Below are positions 24,111-38,716 of a stretch of DNA of 64,000 bases, one piece after another (position 1 is the stretch's first letter; each line of letters opens with the position of its first letter). The stretch comes from Pascua guehoae (Eukaryota; Basidiomycota; Tremellomycetes; Trichosporonales; Trichosporonaceae): assembly GCA_001600415.1 (NCBI GenBank), contig BCJX01000014.1, positions 467,779-531,778 of the forward strand. The letters run 5' to 3'. The translations under genes and the position numbers were made by a program. Below the pieces are notes generated by a model. That model ran no database searches and was not told the DNA's origin. It was given only the letters and a program-made list of their open reading frames with translations.

Positions 24111-24839
24111 AGGACATGTGGCTGCATTGTGTTTGTCGTCTCCTTGCCATTTGGAAGGCGAGGGTCACAGAGAGGAAGCCTCCCGGTCGCTCGCACGGTC
24201 GTTCTGGTCCGGCTGAGCGTGGGACGGGCTACTCTTGCCATCGCCGTGCGGCGTGACGGGCGTCGCGATGGAATCCGTGCGACGCAACCTCGCGACGCCT
24301 CCTCGTCGCCATCGTCGCACACCGCCGCCCCGTTGTCGGATGTCGGAACAGACTATGACATGCGTCGTATGGGTGATGGGCGTCTTGCCTCCCCATAGCA
24401 ACCGTTGCGTTTCGTCATGAGTGCCTCTGATCATCTTCGCAAGGGCTAGGAACTCAGGAACAACCCTGGTTATCTCACCTCCTGCCGCCCATACGGTAGG
24501 TGTTCCGTTGCCAACCAAACGTTATCATTTTCCGTGCAACACCTTCTCGGGATCAGGAACAACCTTGTGTTATGCATGCCATGTCCTCGTCGTCGTCATG
24601 TTGTCGCCTGCTCGTGCGTGGACGTCTTCGGGCCGAGACGGGGAGAGGCAGTAACTGCCATCGGCGTTTGGAAAGACGGGATTGCCCGCCACGCCGCGCT
24701 TGGCGACGAGGGTGGGCCAACGACGACCGGCGTCGCAACCGGCGCAGCATGCGAAGACCAGTCGCGCTAACCGGGCAGACTTGTCACGATGTATTTACAC
24801 TGTCGAATATGCAGGTGGGCCATCTTGCATGCTCTCGGT

Positions 24840-24850
24840 AGGTATAAAAG
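24840..24850 (+). promoter_or_regulatory. TATA box of the secreted-protein gene
   Basis: GGTATAAAAGC lies about 135 bp upstream of the ATG at 24983 and is followed by a CA/CT-rich leader (24890-24980). This is a good TATA match for a strongly or conditionally expressed gene; the transcription start was not determined. Confidence 0.55.
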
Positions 24851-24982
24851 CTGACTGCACATCGGGTTGCAAGCTTGATCACTTCATATCTCACACTCTC
24901 ACCTCTCATCCCTCACACCACGTCACAACCCTCCCCCACCAACCAGCACCACATTCCCGAACCCTCGCCTATCCACTTCACC

Positions 24983-26141
24983 ATGCTCTTCACTACCTTG
25001 GCCCTAGTTGCAGTCGTATCCGCTGCACCTTCCCATGTCACCCGGGACTTTGGTGCGTTCAAGTACGCGAACAATGTGCGGCTGCACCCCAACGGCGACA
25101 AGACGCTCTGTCTCCAGCCAAAGGGCGGCGCCTTGGATCCCGATTCCCCAAACCGCCGCCAAGACTTGGAAATGTAAGTCGTCTAGAGTTGGGCCTGCTG
25201 GTATGCAGGGAGTCTATCATCCCTGGCGTTTCGACCTCGAGCGCTTCGACTTGGAGATAAGAATTGAGAGAGTTGAGAGAGGTCGGTCCTGCTGCGCGCT
25301 CAGCGAGTAAGACCGGAAGGTGGTGGGATATCAATACGGCATGGGGGTGGATCACATACCATCTGGTTATCATCCCCCTCTGCACCTCAGCTCCTCCACT
25401 CCAAGATTGGCACTGACGAGCAGTGCCACGTGTTCCAACAAGTCGGGAGAACGCTGGAACGTCGGCCGCGACAAGTTTAGCCTCAACGCGACAAACATTG
25501 AGGTCGCGGGCCAGCCCGACTATGGTGTCCGCTGGGTGATTGGCAGCAACCTGGACAACCCATCAGGTAAGCTTCCTTCTTTCATGCAAGATCTCCTTGG
25601 GCGAAGGGGAAGGGAGGGGGTTAGAGTGGGATATGGCTCTTACAAGCAACTTCAGTGGCCATACCTCTATTGGTGCTGAGATGAGCCTGTTCCCCAGTGG
25701 GGTGTGTGCGGCCGTTCGGAACTGGGGGAGGCAAATATTAGTGTACACGAAAAGCCAAACTCCCGCTGACAATACTAGCCGCCAACCCCCCTCCTCCTGG
25801 GCAGGTAGCCCTACAGCCGAACACCGACGACGACCCCGAGCCCTACAACGACAAGCGGTGGGTGCCGCTAAAGAGCGGCCAGATCCAGCGCCTCTATGGG
25901 GGCACGTTTCACAACTATTCGCCAGTGCCCACCACGTCGTGTGAGTCGCGCTTGAGTGATCGTCCAACAAGGTGGTGTTGCTTACGCCTCGTCAGACTCT
26001 TGTCTCACAGTCGATGGCGACATCGCGCCGGGTGCGGGAGTCAGGCTCGAGGGTTGCGCACAAGGGGACCAGGTCAACCCGAAGCAGATTTGGATCCCCG
26101 GCCCGGTCCCCGGCGAGTCGTCCGAGCTTGGGACCTATTAA
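24983..26141 (+). CDS. Small secreted protein, possible ricin-B-like trefoil
   Basis: Exons 24983-25173, 25424-25566, 25779-25940 and 25972-26141 join to 221 residues. A signal peptide (MLFTTLALVAVVSAAPS) is followed by a mature protein with repeated Trp and Cys positions: CLQPKG, GERWNV, GVRWVI, KRWVPL, DSCLTVDG and KQIWIPG. The spacing, with a CL..DG motif paired to a later QIW, resembles R-type (ricin B-like) beta-trefoil lectin repeats. The match is loose and rests on motifs only. Exon 3 begins at the CTAG acceptor (25779), which is needed to keep the VALQPNTDDD frame. A TATA box lies upstream. It likely acts outside the cell or in the wall; substrate unknown. Confidence 0.7.
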
Positions 26142-27324
26142 GACTGCGTACTTGTCTCGAACGAGCATGAATGCGACGCGTCGCTTGGATGGACAAGACG
26201 AGTCAACCATGGACAATGCTGGCGGACGTGTCGGACACTTTGTCAGCCAGGCTGGAATTTTGTATTATGATGAACAATCTGCTACTTGCCGCTCTTTCAG
26301 GGGACGGTTTTATGTTGGGTTAGGACGACATTGACCAAGGGTCGCGGGATGGAACAGTTGGCTAACAACACCAACTGAAAGGAAAAGGGCGACAAACCCA
26401 AACCAGGACGTGCGAGGGGCTGCGCTGTGGTTCAATCGCAAACGGTGTTGTCAGCATGCAGAACAGTAGACACTGGGCGTGCCATACCTATTTGGGATGG
26501 AAGAAAGGTATAGTTTAGGACAAGAGCAGTGTTGGTAGCCAGGGGTGTGTTCATGGAACTTATTTCTACGTGACTTATACGCAATGTATCTAATAGTTGC
26601 GTTCACGGGGCTCTTTGTTGCGCAACTCTCATTCGGATACGCGTATCTGTCCACAACCACACCGGTGCAATCGTTGCATTTCGCCAGGGCACAATGGACA
26701 GGATGGCCACTTGAAGAACAAGGTGGAAAACGACCCAAGACGGTACAGAAAGAAACCCAAGACGGTTCAGAAAGAAATAACGCACGAAATACGGGGGGTG
26801 CGCGCATGTGCGCTGTGTCAGGCATGTCAGGTTGTGCCACACTGTGTCTTGGGGCATGTGTCGGCCGGTGCAATGTCAGGAATCCTCCTCTTACTCTGGC
26901 TAGGATCTGGCTACTGTCCAATAGTATTGCTTCCCTCATGGTCAACAAAGCCATACGCGCCACCCATTCTGGCATTTGCCACCCGTTGGACAGAATGTGC
27001 GAGGCTTGCGCACCTGTGACGAAGTTTGTGGAGTCCCTGGCAGGGCCCTCGGTGGGTGAGCGCCCCTATGACGTCAATGTTGGGACATGCCGTTGGGTAC
27101 CTTGGCAATCGCGCGGTCCGCATGTATCCGCACGGCCGACAGACGCGCCCAGTGCTGCCCCTTAGAGAATGAGCGAGCGAGCGTGCGTACCCCAAAGGTC
27201 ACTGGTCACAAGTCACCCAACACTGGCTCGCTCGCTCGCTCGCTCGCTCATCGTCTTCTCTCTCCAAACTCATCGCCACCTTGGATTCACTCACTCTCCC
27301 ATACCCCCCCAAACACCATCCACC
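26142..27324. other. Intergenic, no gene recognised
   Basis: The longest open frame (26545-27165, plus, 206 codons) has a weakly hydrophobic start and no recognisable domain, and looks spurious. An inverted repeat of GAGC/GCTC tetranucleotides (27170-27183 with 27227-27249) could form a long hairpin near the start of the next gene. Confidence 0.5.
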
Positions 27325-28452
27325 ATGGCTCTCCTCGACGCACTTCCCGTCAAGGTACGTCTTGTCCCCACTAGTCGAGATGCGACTCACACGCTCTTGC
27401 ACTCGCGCTCGCGCTCACATCCCAGCTGCTCAACATTGTAGTCTTTGTGCTCCTTCTGGGCTCCAACGTCTACACGGTCGCCGGGCCAAAGGACACCTAT
27501 GGCTCTCCTCATGTAAGTCGCCTTCCTTGCTTCCTTGCTCCACCCATCCTGTGATGTGACCTTCGTCCCCACATTGCCCGGTGTAACGTCCCCGAACACT
27601 CGCTCCCCACGACCATACTGCGTCGGAACTCTTGCTCACTCCACAGGAAACCTACGTGACGCCGTCGGCGTACGCGTTCTGGATCTGGACGCTGATCCAC
27701 TTCCTCCTCCTCTGTATGATGTTCTACCAGTTCTCCGAGCCCGGCAAGACGCTCGTCATCGACGCCATTTCGTACCGCTTTGCCGTCCTCGGTCTGCTCA
27801 ACACCATTTACATCTGGCTCTGGATCCGCGGCTTCTACATCTCGGCCTTCTTCATGTCCCTCGTCGTCGCCGCCACCGTTAGCCAGATCTACTATATCAT
27901 CAACGCAGAACACTCGCGCAGTGACGGCCTCGGCGCAGAGCTCTTCGTCCACCTTCCCTTCTCGCTCTACCACGGATGTGAGCTGCTCATTGTCCGAGAA
28001 CGATCAAGCTCACACCACAGGGACGATTGTGCTCATCATCATCTCGGCGTTCCAGGCGTTTGGCGTCAACGCCAACACGCACCCCGCCGGCGTCTTCACC
28101 AAGATCTTTGTCTTCCTCGCGTTTGTCTTCCTCTCGTCGACCGCCGCAGGTTACGCCTTTGCCACTGCCCAGGGCGACGCCGCCGGCGCTGCCGTCATCG
28201 CGTGGGCCCTCTTCTCGATCTGTATGTTGCCACTCGAGGCCCATTGCTAACACACAGTCATCCACCAGCGCTCCCAGTTCATCCGCTGGTCGGCCTTTGC
28301 CTTCTTCATCCTCACGCTCTTCGCTGTCCTCAAGGCTCTCTAGTGGGTGTTCTCTTGCAGCGAGACGCTAACCCGCCAGCTCGTCGCTTCGTGGCGAGCG
28401 CTCCATCCTCCACGACGAGGAGCGTGCCCCCCTCATCAGCGGCGACAACTAA
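27325..28452 (+). CDS. Multi-pass membrane protein, TspO-related-like
   Basis: Exons 27325-27354, 27426-27512, 27647-27977, 28021-28221, 28258-28342 and 28380-28452 join to 268 residues. About eight hydrophobic segments are visible: [133 protein letters not shown]. The aromatic-rich helices and the [13 protein letters not shown] motif recall TspO/tryptophan-rich sensory-protein relatives found in fungi. The short cytosolic tail ends [10 protein letters not shown]. Exon 1 encodes only ten residues. Function is unknown; the family call is tentative. It is convergent with the EVE-domain gene, 242 bp apart. Confidence 0.75.
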
Positions 28453-28694
28453 TCGTTCGGCACGCTTAACTCTGATGCGGCACACAGGGAGTTCCTATGC
28501 GGCGCTATCATATGCTCACTATGAGCTATATACCTAACAGTTCACGAGTACACGGGGAGCGTGATCAGGCGGAGAGCGGAGAGACGCGGGATGTGCACGA
28601 TTCCATAACGTCGATAGGAAAGCAGAAAGCAGTCAAGCAGTCAAGTGCGGGCCTGGAGCCGCCATAGTACCAAGTGGAGGAATGAATCGTTATG

Positions 28695-29889
28695 TTACCG
28701 CTTCAGGCGCCCGCTACGACGCGTACCTTCCACAACGGGCTTAGCCTCCTTTGTCTTTGTGGTTCTGGCCTTCTTGGTGTTTGGCTCCTCTTCCTCCTTT
28801 GCTACGTGCACCTTTGAGTTGGTCTGCTTCGCGTTGGTTTCCTTCGTCTTGACCTTCTTCGAACTCGTCTCCTCTTCCGCGTCCTTGACCCGCTTCTTCC
28901 CCTTGGACGGGGCGCTGGCCTCAAACCCGCCCTTCTCGCCCAGGGCCACGATCGCGTCATAGGCCTCTTGTCCGACAGGTTGCACGCCTGACATCAGCAA
29001 GCGCCCTCCCTGTTTGCGATCGGTTCGTCACTTGTTCGACATTGATCGAATCGAGGTCATCGCACCAAGACTCTTACTCACTCAAACGCCCGCGATTCAC
29101 AAGCGCCATGCCCTGGATGGCCTCGAGTCCGTCCTTGCCAATATACTCTAGGCCGGCGGGCGGGGCGCTGAGACCGACGAGCGACTTGATAAATGCCAGC
29201 GTCACGGGATGGCGGACGCGTTTCAAAAACTTGACGCTGACCATGTACCACGTCGGATTGTCCTGCGACGACTTGGGGTCGTAGTATGGATGCGAGCTGG
29301 GCGTTAGGGCTCGGGAGTGGCAGTGGGGCTCACGGGTCCCAGGCCGTGTCTGTTGTCAGCTGAGGGAGAACTGGAGAGGTCGAGGGGAGGTCGAGCCGAT
29401 CAGGTCGTTACGCGCCAGGATGGAATGCACGCACAGTCTGGATATCCTTCCTTGGCGACTTCTGCGAGTGCAAAGACGCCTGACGTGTCAGAATCTAGCG
29501 GCACGGTTGATTGTGGTTGGCCTTGGGCTGACCTGGCATTTTGCAGTTACTGTGGTAGAACAGCACCTGGTGGGTTAGAACAGTATGACGGTCACCGAAC
29601 CCACCTTGTCGCCGAGCTTCATCTTCTCCTTCATAATAAGTTTGGCCTCATGATTGCGAACGCCTAAGGTTAGTCAAAGGTCAGGTTCAGCGAGCCTCAC
29701 CGTCCCAGGGTGAAGTGCTGGTGGTCAGCGGAACACCAAAACAACCAAACAAAACACGACATACCCAATCTCCTCAAAGTCATCGACAGAGAACTGTGGG
29801 TGAGCTTCACTCCACACTCCGTAGCTCACTTTAACGTCCTTTCCCTTGACGATGCGCGAGTCGGGCTCGGCCTTCATGAGCCAGGGCAT
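28695..29889 (-). CDS. EVE-domain protein (THYN1-like)
   Basis: Nine exons: 29889-29830, 29793-29765, 29717-29701, 29663-29605, 29566-29533, 29479-29435, 29349-29334, 29296-29082, 28987-28695, joining to 255 residues. The N-terminus MPWLMKAEPDSRIVKGKDVK plus FSVDDFEEIGTSPWDGVRN is the signature of EVE/THYN1 proteins. The rest of the fold follows: LGDKVLFYHSNCKMPGITG-type strand (here PGVFALAEV), HPYYDPKSS, and a C-terminal NRGRLSVQPV. EVE domains relate to YTH/PUA folds and bind modified bases in nucleic acid. The tail after about residue 175 is Lys/Glu/Thr-rich with KKARTTK and RRSGRLKR, probably nuclear-targeting. Two exons are only 16 and 17 nt. It is divergently transcribed from DBP6. Confidence 0.9.
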
Positions 29890-30101
29890 CGTGGATGTGT
29901 TTGCAAGTGCAAGGTGCAAGATGACGTGAGGATGGATGGTTGTGGGGTTACAGCAGCATCGGCGAGCACCGATAACATGGCCACCGCTGTAAACAGTGTG
30001 GTTTCCCACGGTCGACCATCTTCCTCCACCCAAGATTTCAGAAATGCGCCGTCCAGAACATGTTGTCGGTATCGTTTGTATCGACCTCCACTCTGTCCAC
30101 G
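29890..30101. promoter_or_regulatory. Shared divergent promoter of EVE gene and DBP6
   Basis: Only 212 bp separate the two start codons (29889 minus, 30102 plus). No TATA box is evident. Any core promoters must overlap, which suggests coordinate expression; this is inference from spacing. Confidence 0.55.
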
Positions 30102-32599
30102 ATGGCCACCCTCAAGCGCAAGCACGTCGTATTCGCAGAGGACGAGGCGAGCGCCGGCCCCTCTACTGTTCCTGTTACGGCTCCCTCGGCTGCGGTGGGG
30201 AATATCCACCCGGACCGAGTACCGGTCGTCGAGGGCGCGGCACCAAAGAAGCCAAAGGTCAGCTTCGAGGACTCCCCGGCATTCAAGCTGACATTCAGGT
30301 CAAGTCGGACAAGAAGAAGAGGTACAATGCCAAGAAGGCGAGGAGACAACGTACGCTCCGCAAGGCGCGTAAGGACGCAGCGCCCAAGAACAAGGACTGG
30401 GATGGACCTGAAGGCGAGGGTGACGAGGAGAGCGACGGCTCGGACAGTGACGACGACACCGACGAGCAAGTGAACGGCACGGCGGCCGAGGCTGGACCTT
30501 CCTCTGCCCCACCGCTTGCTACTGCAGCCTCTCCAGAAGAGCCATCAACGGAGGCGACTTCCGATCTCGTCATCGACGCCGACAAGCGCAAGGCGGAGAA
30601 GCGAGCGAAGCGCGATGCCCGGCGTGACGAGAGGAAGGCGAAGCGGCTGGCGGAGCGTCTGGCGCGGAGGAGGAAGGAGGAGGCCAAGGAGGACGCGGCT
30701 GGGGTAGGCGGGTTGGAAAAGGAGGGTGGTATCGAGGGAGAGGAAGGGGAGGAGGACGCCGCAGAGCAAGACGCGGCATCCGACGACGGCGAGCGGTTAG
30801 ACGGAGACGACGCGGATGAAGACGCGGCCGACGCCGACGACACCGAGTTCCCCGACCTGCCTCAGCGGTTATCTCGGTCCCCGTCGCCTCCTCCACTCGA
30901 ACCATTCCCTCTCCCCCGCGCGGCGCCCGCACCAGACGCGGCCGTCCTGTCGCGCCAGGGTCTCCCCGCCGGCCTGGAGGATGCGACCTTTATCGCGCAG
31001 GACCTGCGGCAGGACGTGTCCGCGCTCGCGTCCGAGCTCGGCGCAGGCTCCGCGGGTCTGAGTGAACGCACGCAGAAACGCCTATCCGAGCTCGGCGTCG
31101 AGGAGCTCTTTGCCGTCCAGGCCGCCATGCTCCCGCACCTCCTCCGCCTGCCCCTCGTGCCGCTGCCGTACGCGCAGCTGAGCGACTATCTCATCTCGGC
31201 GCCGACAGGTTCGGGAAAGACACTCGCATACGCCATCCCCATCGTTGAGCTGCTCGCCAAGCGTGTCGTCCCCCGCTTGCGTGCGCTTATTGTCCTCCCA
31301 ACGCGCGATCTCGTCACCCAGGTCCGCGAGACACTCGAGGAGCTCGCAAAGGGCACCGGCTTGCTTGTGCGTACGCCACCTTCTAACAGCATTCTGGAAT
31401 TTGCTGACTCCCAGATTGGCAGCGTCACGGGACAGAGCTCGTTTGCGCAGGAACAGGCACAGCTCGTCGGTGACATGGACGAGACGCTCCTTGGCGGCTC
31501 GTCCAAACTCGACATTCTCATTGCAACACCGGGTCGTCTCATGGACCACCTTGCCGCAACGCCAAACTTTACCCTCCAGCACCTGCGCTTCCTTGTGAGC
31601 TGTCCACAGTTCGAATTGGTAACAGCTGACGCCAGGTCATTGACGAGGCGGACCGACTGCTCACTCAGAGCTTCCAGAACTGGCTTGCTCAGGTGCTCGC
31701 TCACGCGCGGCCACCAACGGCTCCGGCGGACCGTTCCGCTGCGTCATACGATGCGGTCGCCCCCGCATGGACAGAACCCCTCGGCCAGGCGAGCGGGGCG
31801 TGGGAGGGATCTGAAGGAGTCCCTAGCACTGTGAGTTGCCTTCTTGTAGTATAATCTGACCCGGCAGTGCCAAAAACTCTTGTTCTCGGCCACGTTGACA
31901 CGCGATCCGGCCAAGGTGGCCGCACTCGACCTGTCGTCGCCTCGGTACTTTATCGTGCAGTCACCGTCGCACCCACACAGTGCCGCGGCGGTAGGGTCGT
32001 CGTTTGCGCTCCCTGCCGAGTTGGTCGAGCGCATGCTCATTCTCCCGCCTGCGCTCAAGCCGCTCAACCTCATCCACCTGCTGCACGCGCCGCAATACTC
32101 TGCACGCCCCGCGCTCGTGTTCACCAAGAGTGTCGAAGCGGCCTCGCGCCTGGTCAAGCTGCTCTCGTTCTTCGAGGACGCCTATGTGGGCGGCACACGC
32201 CTGACGGTGCGCGGGTACACGCGCGACATGTCCGCCGCAGACCGCAAGCGGCTGCTGCGCGACTTTGCCGACGGCCGCGTCGACGTGATTGTGTGCTCGG
32301 ACCTGGTCGCGCGCGGCATCGACCTCCCGCTCGTCGCGCACGTGGTCTCGTACGACGTGCCCCTCGACATGACAAAGTATGTCCATCGCGCAGGCCGCAC
32401 GGCGCGTGCTGGCCGCCAGGGCACGGCGTGGACGCTCGTCGAGAAGCAAGAGGCACTCCACTTCAAGGCCATGCTCCGCGGTGCAGGCCACGAAGCAGCC
32501 GTTCGCAAGGTCAAGGTCAAGGAGGACGAGCTCGCCGGGTACCGCGAGAGCTATGACATTGCCATGAAGCGTCTGCGCGAGGCGTACGGGAGGGACTAG
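30102..32599 (+). CDS. DBP6: DEAD-box RNA helicase Dbp6/DDX51
   Basis: Nucleolar ATP-dependent RNA helicase for 60S ribosomal subunit assembly. Exons 30102-30257, 30299-31594, 31636-31830 and 31868-32599 give 792 residues. The 41-nt first intron (GTCAGC...TTCAG) is required to join the frame of PKKPK to VKSDKKKRYNAKKARRQ. About 240 N-terminal residues are highly charged with basic and Asp/Glu blocks. Motifs: I APTGSGKT, Ia LPTRDL, Ib ATPGR, II VIDEADRL, III FSATL, V ARGIDLP, VI HRAGRTARAG. Between motifs II and III there is an insertion with a Pro/Ala-rich loop, and the C-terminus ends with LRGAGHEAAVRKVKVKEDELAGYRESY, both as in Dbp6/DDX51 rather than other DEAD-box families. It shares a short divergent promoter with the EVE-domain gene. 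Confidence 0.92.
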
Positions 32600-35856
<3,257 letters not shown>

Positions 35857-38716
35857 ATGGAGTCGATACCCAACAAGCGCCTACGGGGCAAGAACCTCCT
35901 GTACAGCGTGAGCGTGTTCCTGAGTATTGGCGTGTGGCTATTTGGGTGAGTGCGCGCTGCATACGACCACCGTTTGGTCCGATGTCACTCGAGCTCACAC
36001 TGCAGATATGACCAGGGGTACGTTCTGCATGCTGCCGTCGTCGTTGCGGACGCTGGCGTTGCTGTTGAGCCCGTGTGCGGGGGAGTAGAGAAGGGGCGAT
36101 CCCCACCTCGGCGCGGAGCATGTCGTGTGCGGCGTTACCGAGGCCGGACTAGAGGGCCAAACACTGACAGCAGCGTCATGTCGGGCGTCATCACGGGGCC
36201 CTACTTCAAGTGAGTTACTACCATGGGCGCAGGGGGGCGACAGCACCGCTGACTCTGCAGAGCATACTGTGCGTGTGCACGCTCGCGCGCTAGCTGACCA
36301 TAGTCAACCAGCCTACTTCGACGCAGTTGGGAAAGTGAGTTTCGAGTTTGCGCCACCAGCATGCCCCCTCCCTCGCGGCCTCTCGCACCGTGGGCGCTCT
36401 CAACTTCCCGTGTTGCGGAAGCCTGGGGACGACGCTTGTGGAGCTCGTGGTCGGCCGCGGACAGTAGTGCGGTTCTCGTGATATTGTCTCGCCGCCCTGC
36501 CCGCCCCCATCCTTGCTTCTCTTCTCCACGACAAGCCCCGAGACAGATTCTGACCGGCAGCATGGTTGCCGTACTGGAGATTGGCGCGTTTAGTAAGTGT
36601 CCCAGCGCGTGACACGGTGTTGGGTGTTGGGCAAGTGGCGGCGGCCGCTCCAACCCGCCTTGGCGCCACCCCTCGGGTGCCTTCCAGACCCAATGCTAAC
36701 AGCAGTCACGTCGCTCATTGCTGCCCACCTTGGAGACAAGTACGGACGGCGATGGACGATGCGTATCGGCGCCATCTTCTTCTCCGCCGGCGGCGTCGTT
36801 CAGACGTACTGCAACGGATACAGGATGATGGTTGTCGGACGCTTCATCTCGGGCTGTGGCGTGGGCATGCTGAGGTACGTTGGCCACCGCTGGCTTGTGC
36901 CGGGTGGCGAGGTGTGGTACTGACAACAACAGCATGATCGTCCCCATCTACCAGGCTGAGAGTGAGTGAAACACGCGCCGCTGGCCATTGCTGACATTGC
37001 AGTTTCCCCCGCAGAGCTTGTGAGCTGAGACAGAGTGCCTTCTGATCCAGCTGACAACAGCGTGGCTTCCTCGGAGCGCTCGAATTCACCGGCAACATTG
37101 TCGGATACTCTTCCTCTGTGGTGCGTGTTTCATCCGCAGTGTCTCACCCTGCTTCAGTCTCCTTCGAGTTGCGGTTCTCTGACCCGCCAGTGGATCGACT
37201 ACGCCTGCTCTTTCATCCAGTCGGACTGGTCGTGGCGCTTCCCACTCGCCATCCAGGTAATTGGCGGCGTGACCCTCGCTGTCGGTAGCCTCGTGTGTCC
37301 CGAGTCACCCCGCTACCTCATTGACAAGGGCCGCGATTCCGAGGGGCTCATCGTCATCTCAGACTTGCAGGGCAAGGAGCCGGATGACTTCAAGGTCCAG
37401 GAAGAGTACAATGAGATCCGCGACGGAGTCATCGCCGAGGTGGGTATACCAGTGGCGACCACAGCCATTTGCTGATGCAACCAGCGCGCTGCTCCTGATC
37501 GCTCGTACAAGGCTCTGTGGAAGCGGTACCGCAGCCGAGTACTCATCGCCATGAGCAGTCAGCTGTTCGCCCAGCTGAACGGTATCAATGTCATTTCGTA
37601 CTATGCCCGTGAGTTGACTGGTGTGAGAGTGTCGCTGACCCCCAGCCTTGGTATGTAAATTGCCTGCGCGACTGCGTCTATACTGACACACGCCTTCCTT
37701 CAGGTTTTTGAACGTGGGTTTGGTGTTTTCCACGTCATGCTAACCCACCAGAGGCCGGCTGGATCGGTCGCGACGCCATCTTGATGACAGGTATCAACTC
37801 GCTCTTCTACGTTGCCAGCTCGATCCCGCCATGGTGGCTCACGGATGCTGTTGGCCGGCGACCCATTCTTCTCACGGGTGCCATCGCCATGGCCATTGCG
37901 CTCACGGCGACTGGGTGGTGGATCTATATTGACCAGGCCATTACGCCAAAGGCTGGTGCGTTAGCTTGATTGCTGCTTGTCTAACGCCACAGTTGTCGTC
38001 TGTGTCATCATCTACAACTTTGCCTTTGGCATGTCGTGGGGCCCGATCCCCTGGCTGTACCCTCCCGAGATTATGCCCTTGCCTTTCCGCGCCAAGGGTG
38101 TCTCGCTCTCCACCGCGACGGTAAGCGATGCGCAATGCCTGCAGACACGTCCTAACCCCCAGAACTGGCTGGCAAACTACTGGGTCGGCGTGACCACACC
38201 CCTCTTCCAGGAACTCATCGGCTGGCGCCTGTACCCAATGCACGCCTTCTTCTGTGTCGTCTCGTTTATTCTTGGTAAGCTGAATGACCCAGGCCGCAAC
38301 ACAGCTGACACTGCAGTCTACTTCTGTGCGTTGAATATTCGCGTTCTCGACGCCTCTAACCCCAGTGTACCCCGAGACGCGCGGCGTGCCCCTCGAAGAA
38401 ATGGACAAGCTCTTTGGCGACGGTGAGGTAGTGCTTTCGCCTCTGCGCTGACCTCGCAGAACCCGCAGACTCGGATTCCGACTCGGACGAAGACGAATCA
38501 GAAACGTCCACACTTGTTGGCGCGCGAAGGGACCGTTCTGCCGGACCGTCGCTTCCGATCTCGCGCACCGACTCGCCGATGCCCACGACGGGTGACAGTA
38601 CGCTCTTTGAGCGCGTGGGAGCGGCGTTTGGCACTGTCCTCGGCCACCGGCCCGCCTCGCGGCGCGGCTCGAGCAGGGGACGATACCGTGCGATTGACGA
38701 TCAGAACGAGCAATAG
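35857..38716 (+). CDS. MFS sugar transporter (sugar porter family)
   Basis: Plasma-membrane hexose or related sugar/H+ symporter, 12 helices. Twenty exons: 35857-35945, 36006-36017, 36174-36209, 36261-36268, 36304-36334, 36561-36592, 36706-36874, 36933-36961, 37003-37019, 37061-37120, 37191-37439, 37485-37608, 37646-37650, 37704-37713, 37752-37955, 37993-38120, 38163-38274, 38317-38325, 38366-38422, 38460-38716; all in frame, 545 residues. Sugar-porter signatures: GYDQGVMSG, GDKYGRRWT, QAEISPAELRG, PESPRYLIDKGR, QLNGINVISYYAPLVFE, DAVGRRP, YPPEIMPLPFRAKG and YPETRGVPLEEMDKLFG. The tail is Asp/Ser/Glu-rich (DSDSDSDEDESE). Five exons are 12 nt or shorter (12, 8, 5, 10 and 9 nt). Substrate cannot be read from the sequence. 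Confidence 0.92.

Larger units (their letters stand above)
22974..24982. other. Divergent intergenic region with possible gene remnant
   Basis: Shared upstream region of the minus-strand membrane protein (start 22973) and the plus-strand secreted protein (start 24983). A GTGTTGA-type microsatellite lies at 23190-23250. Upstream of the secreted gene there is a GGTATAAAAGC TATA box at 24840-24850. A short stretch at about 23890-24110 looks like coding remnant and is listed separately. Other open frames are unconvincing. Confidence 0.6.

Noticed and set aside
26545..27165. 206-codon plus-strand open frame with a hydrophobic start
   Set aside because: Only the first 25 residues look membrane-like; the rest is unstructured, with no homologous motif and no promoter or intron support.
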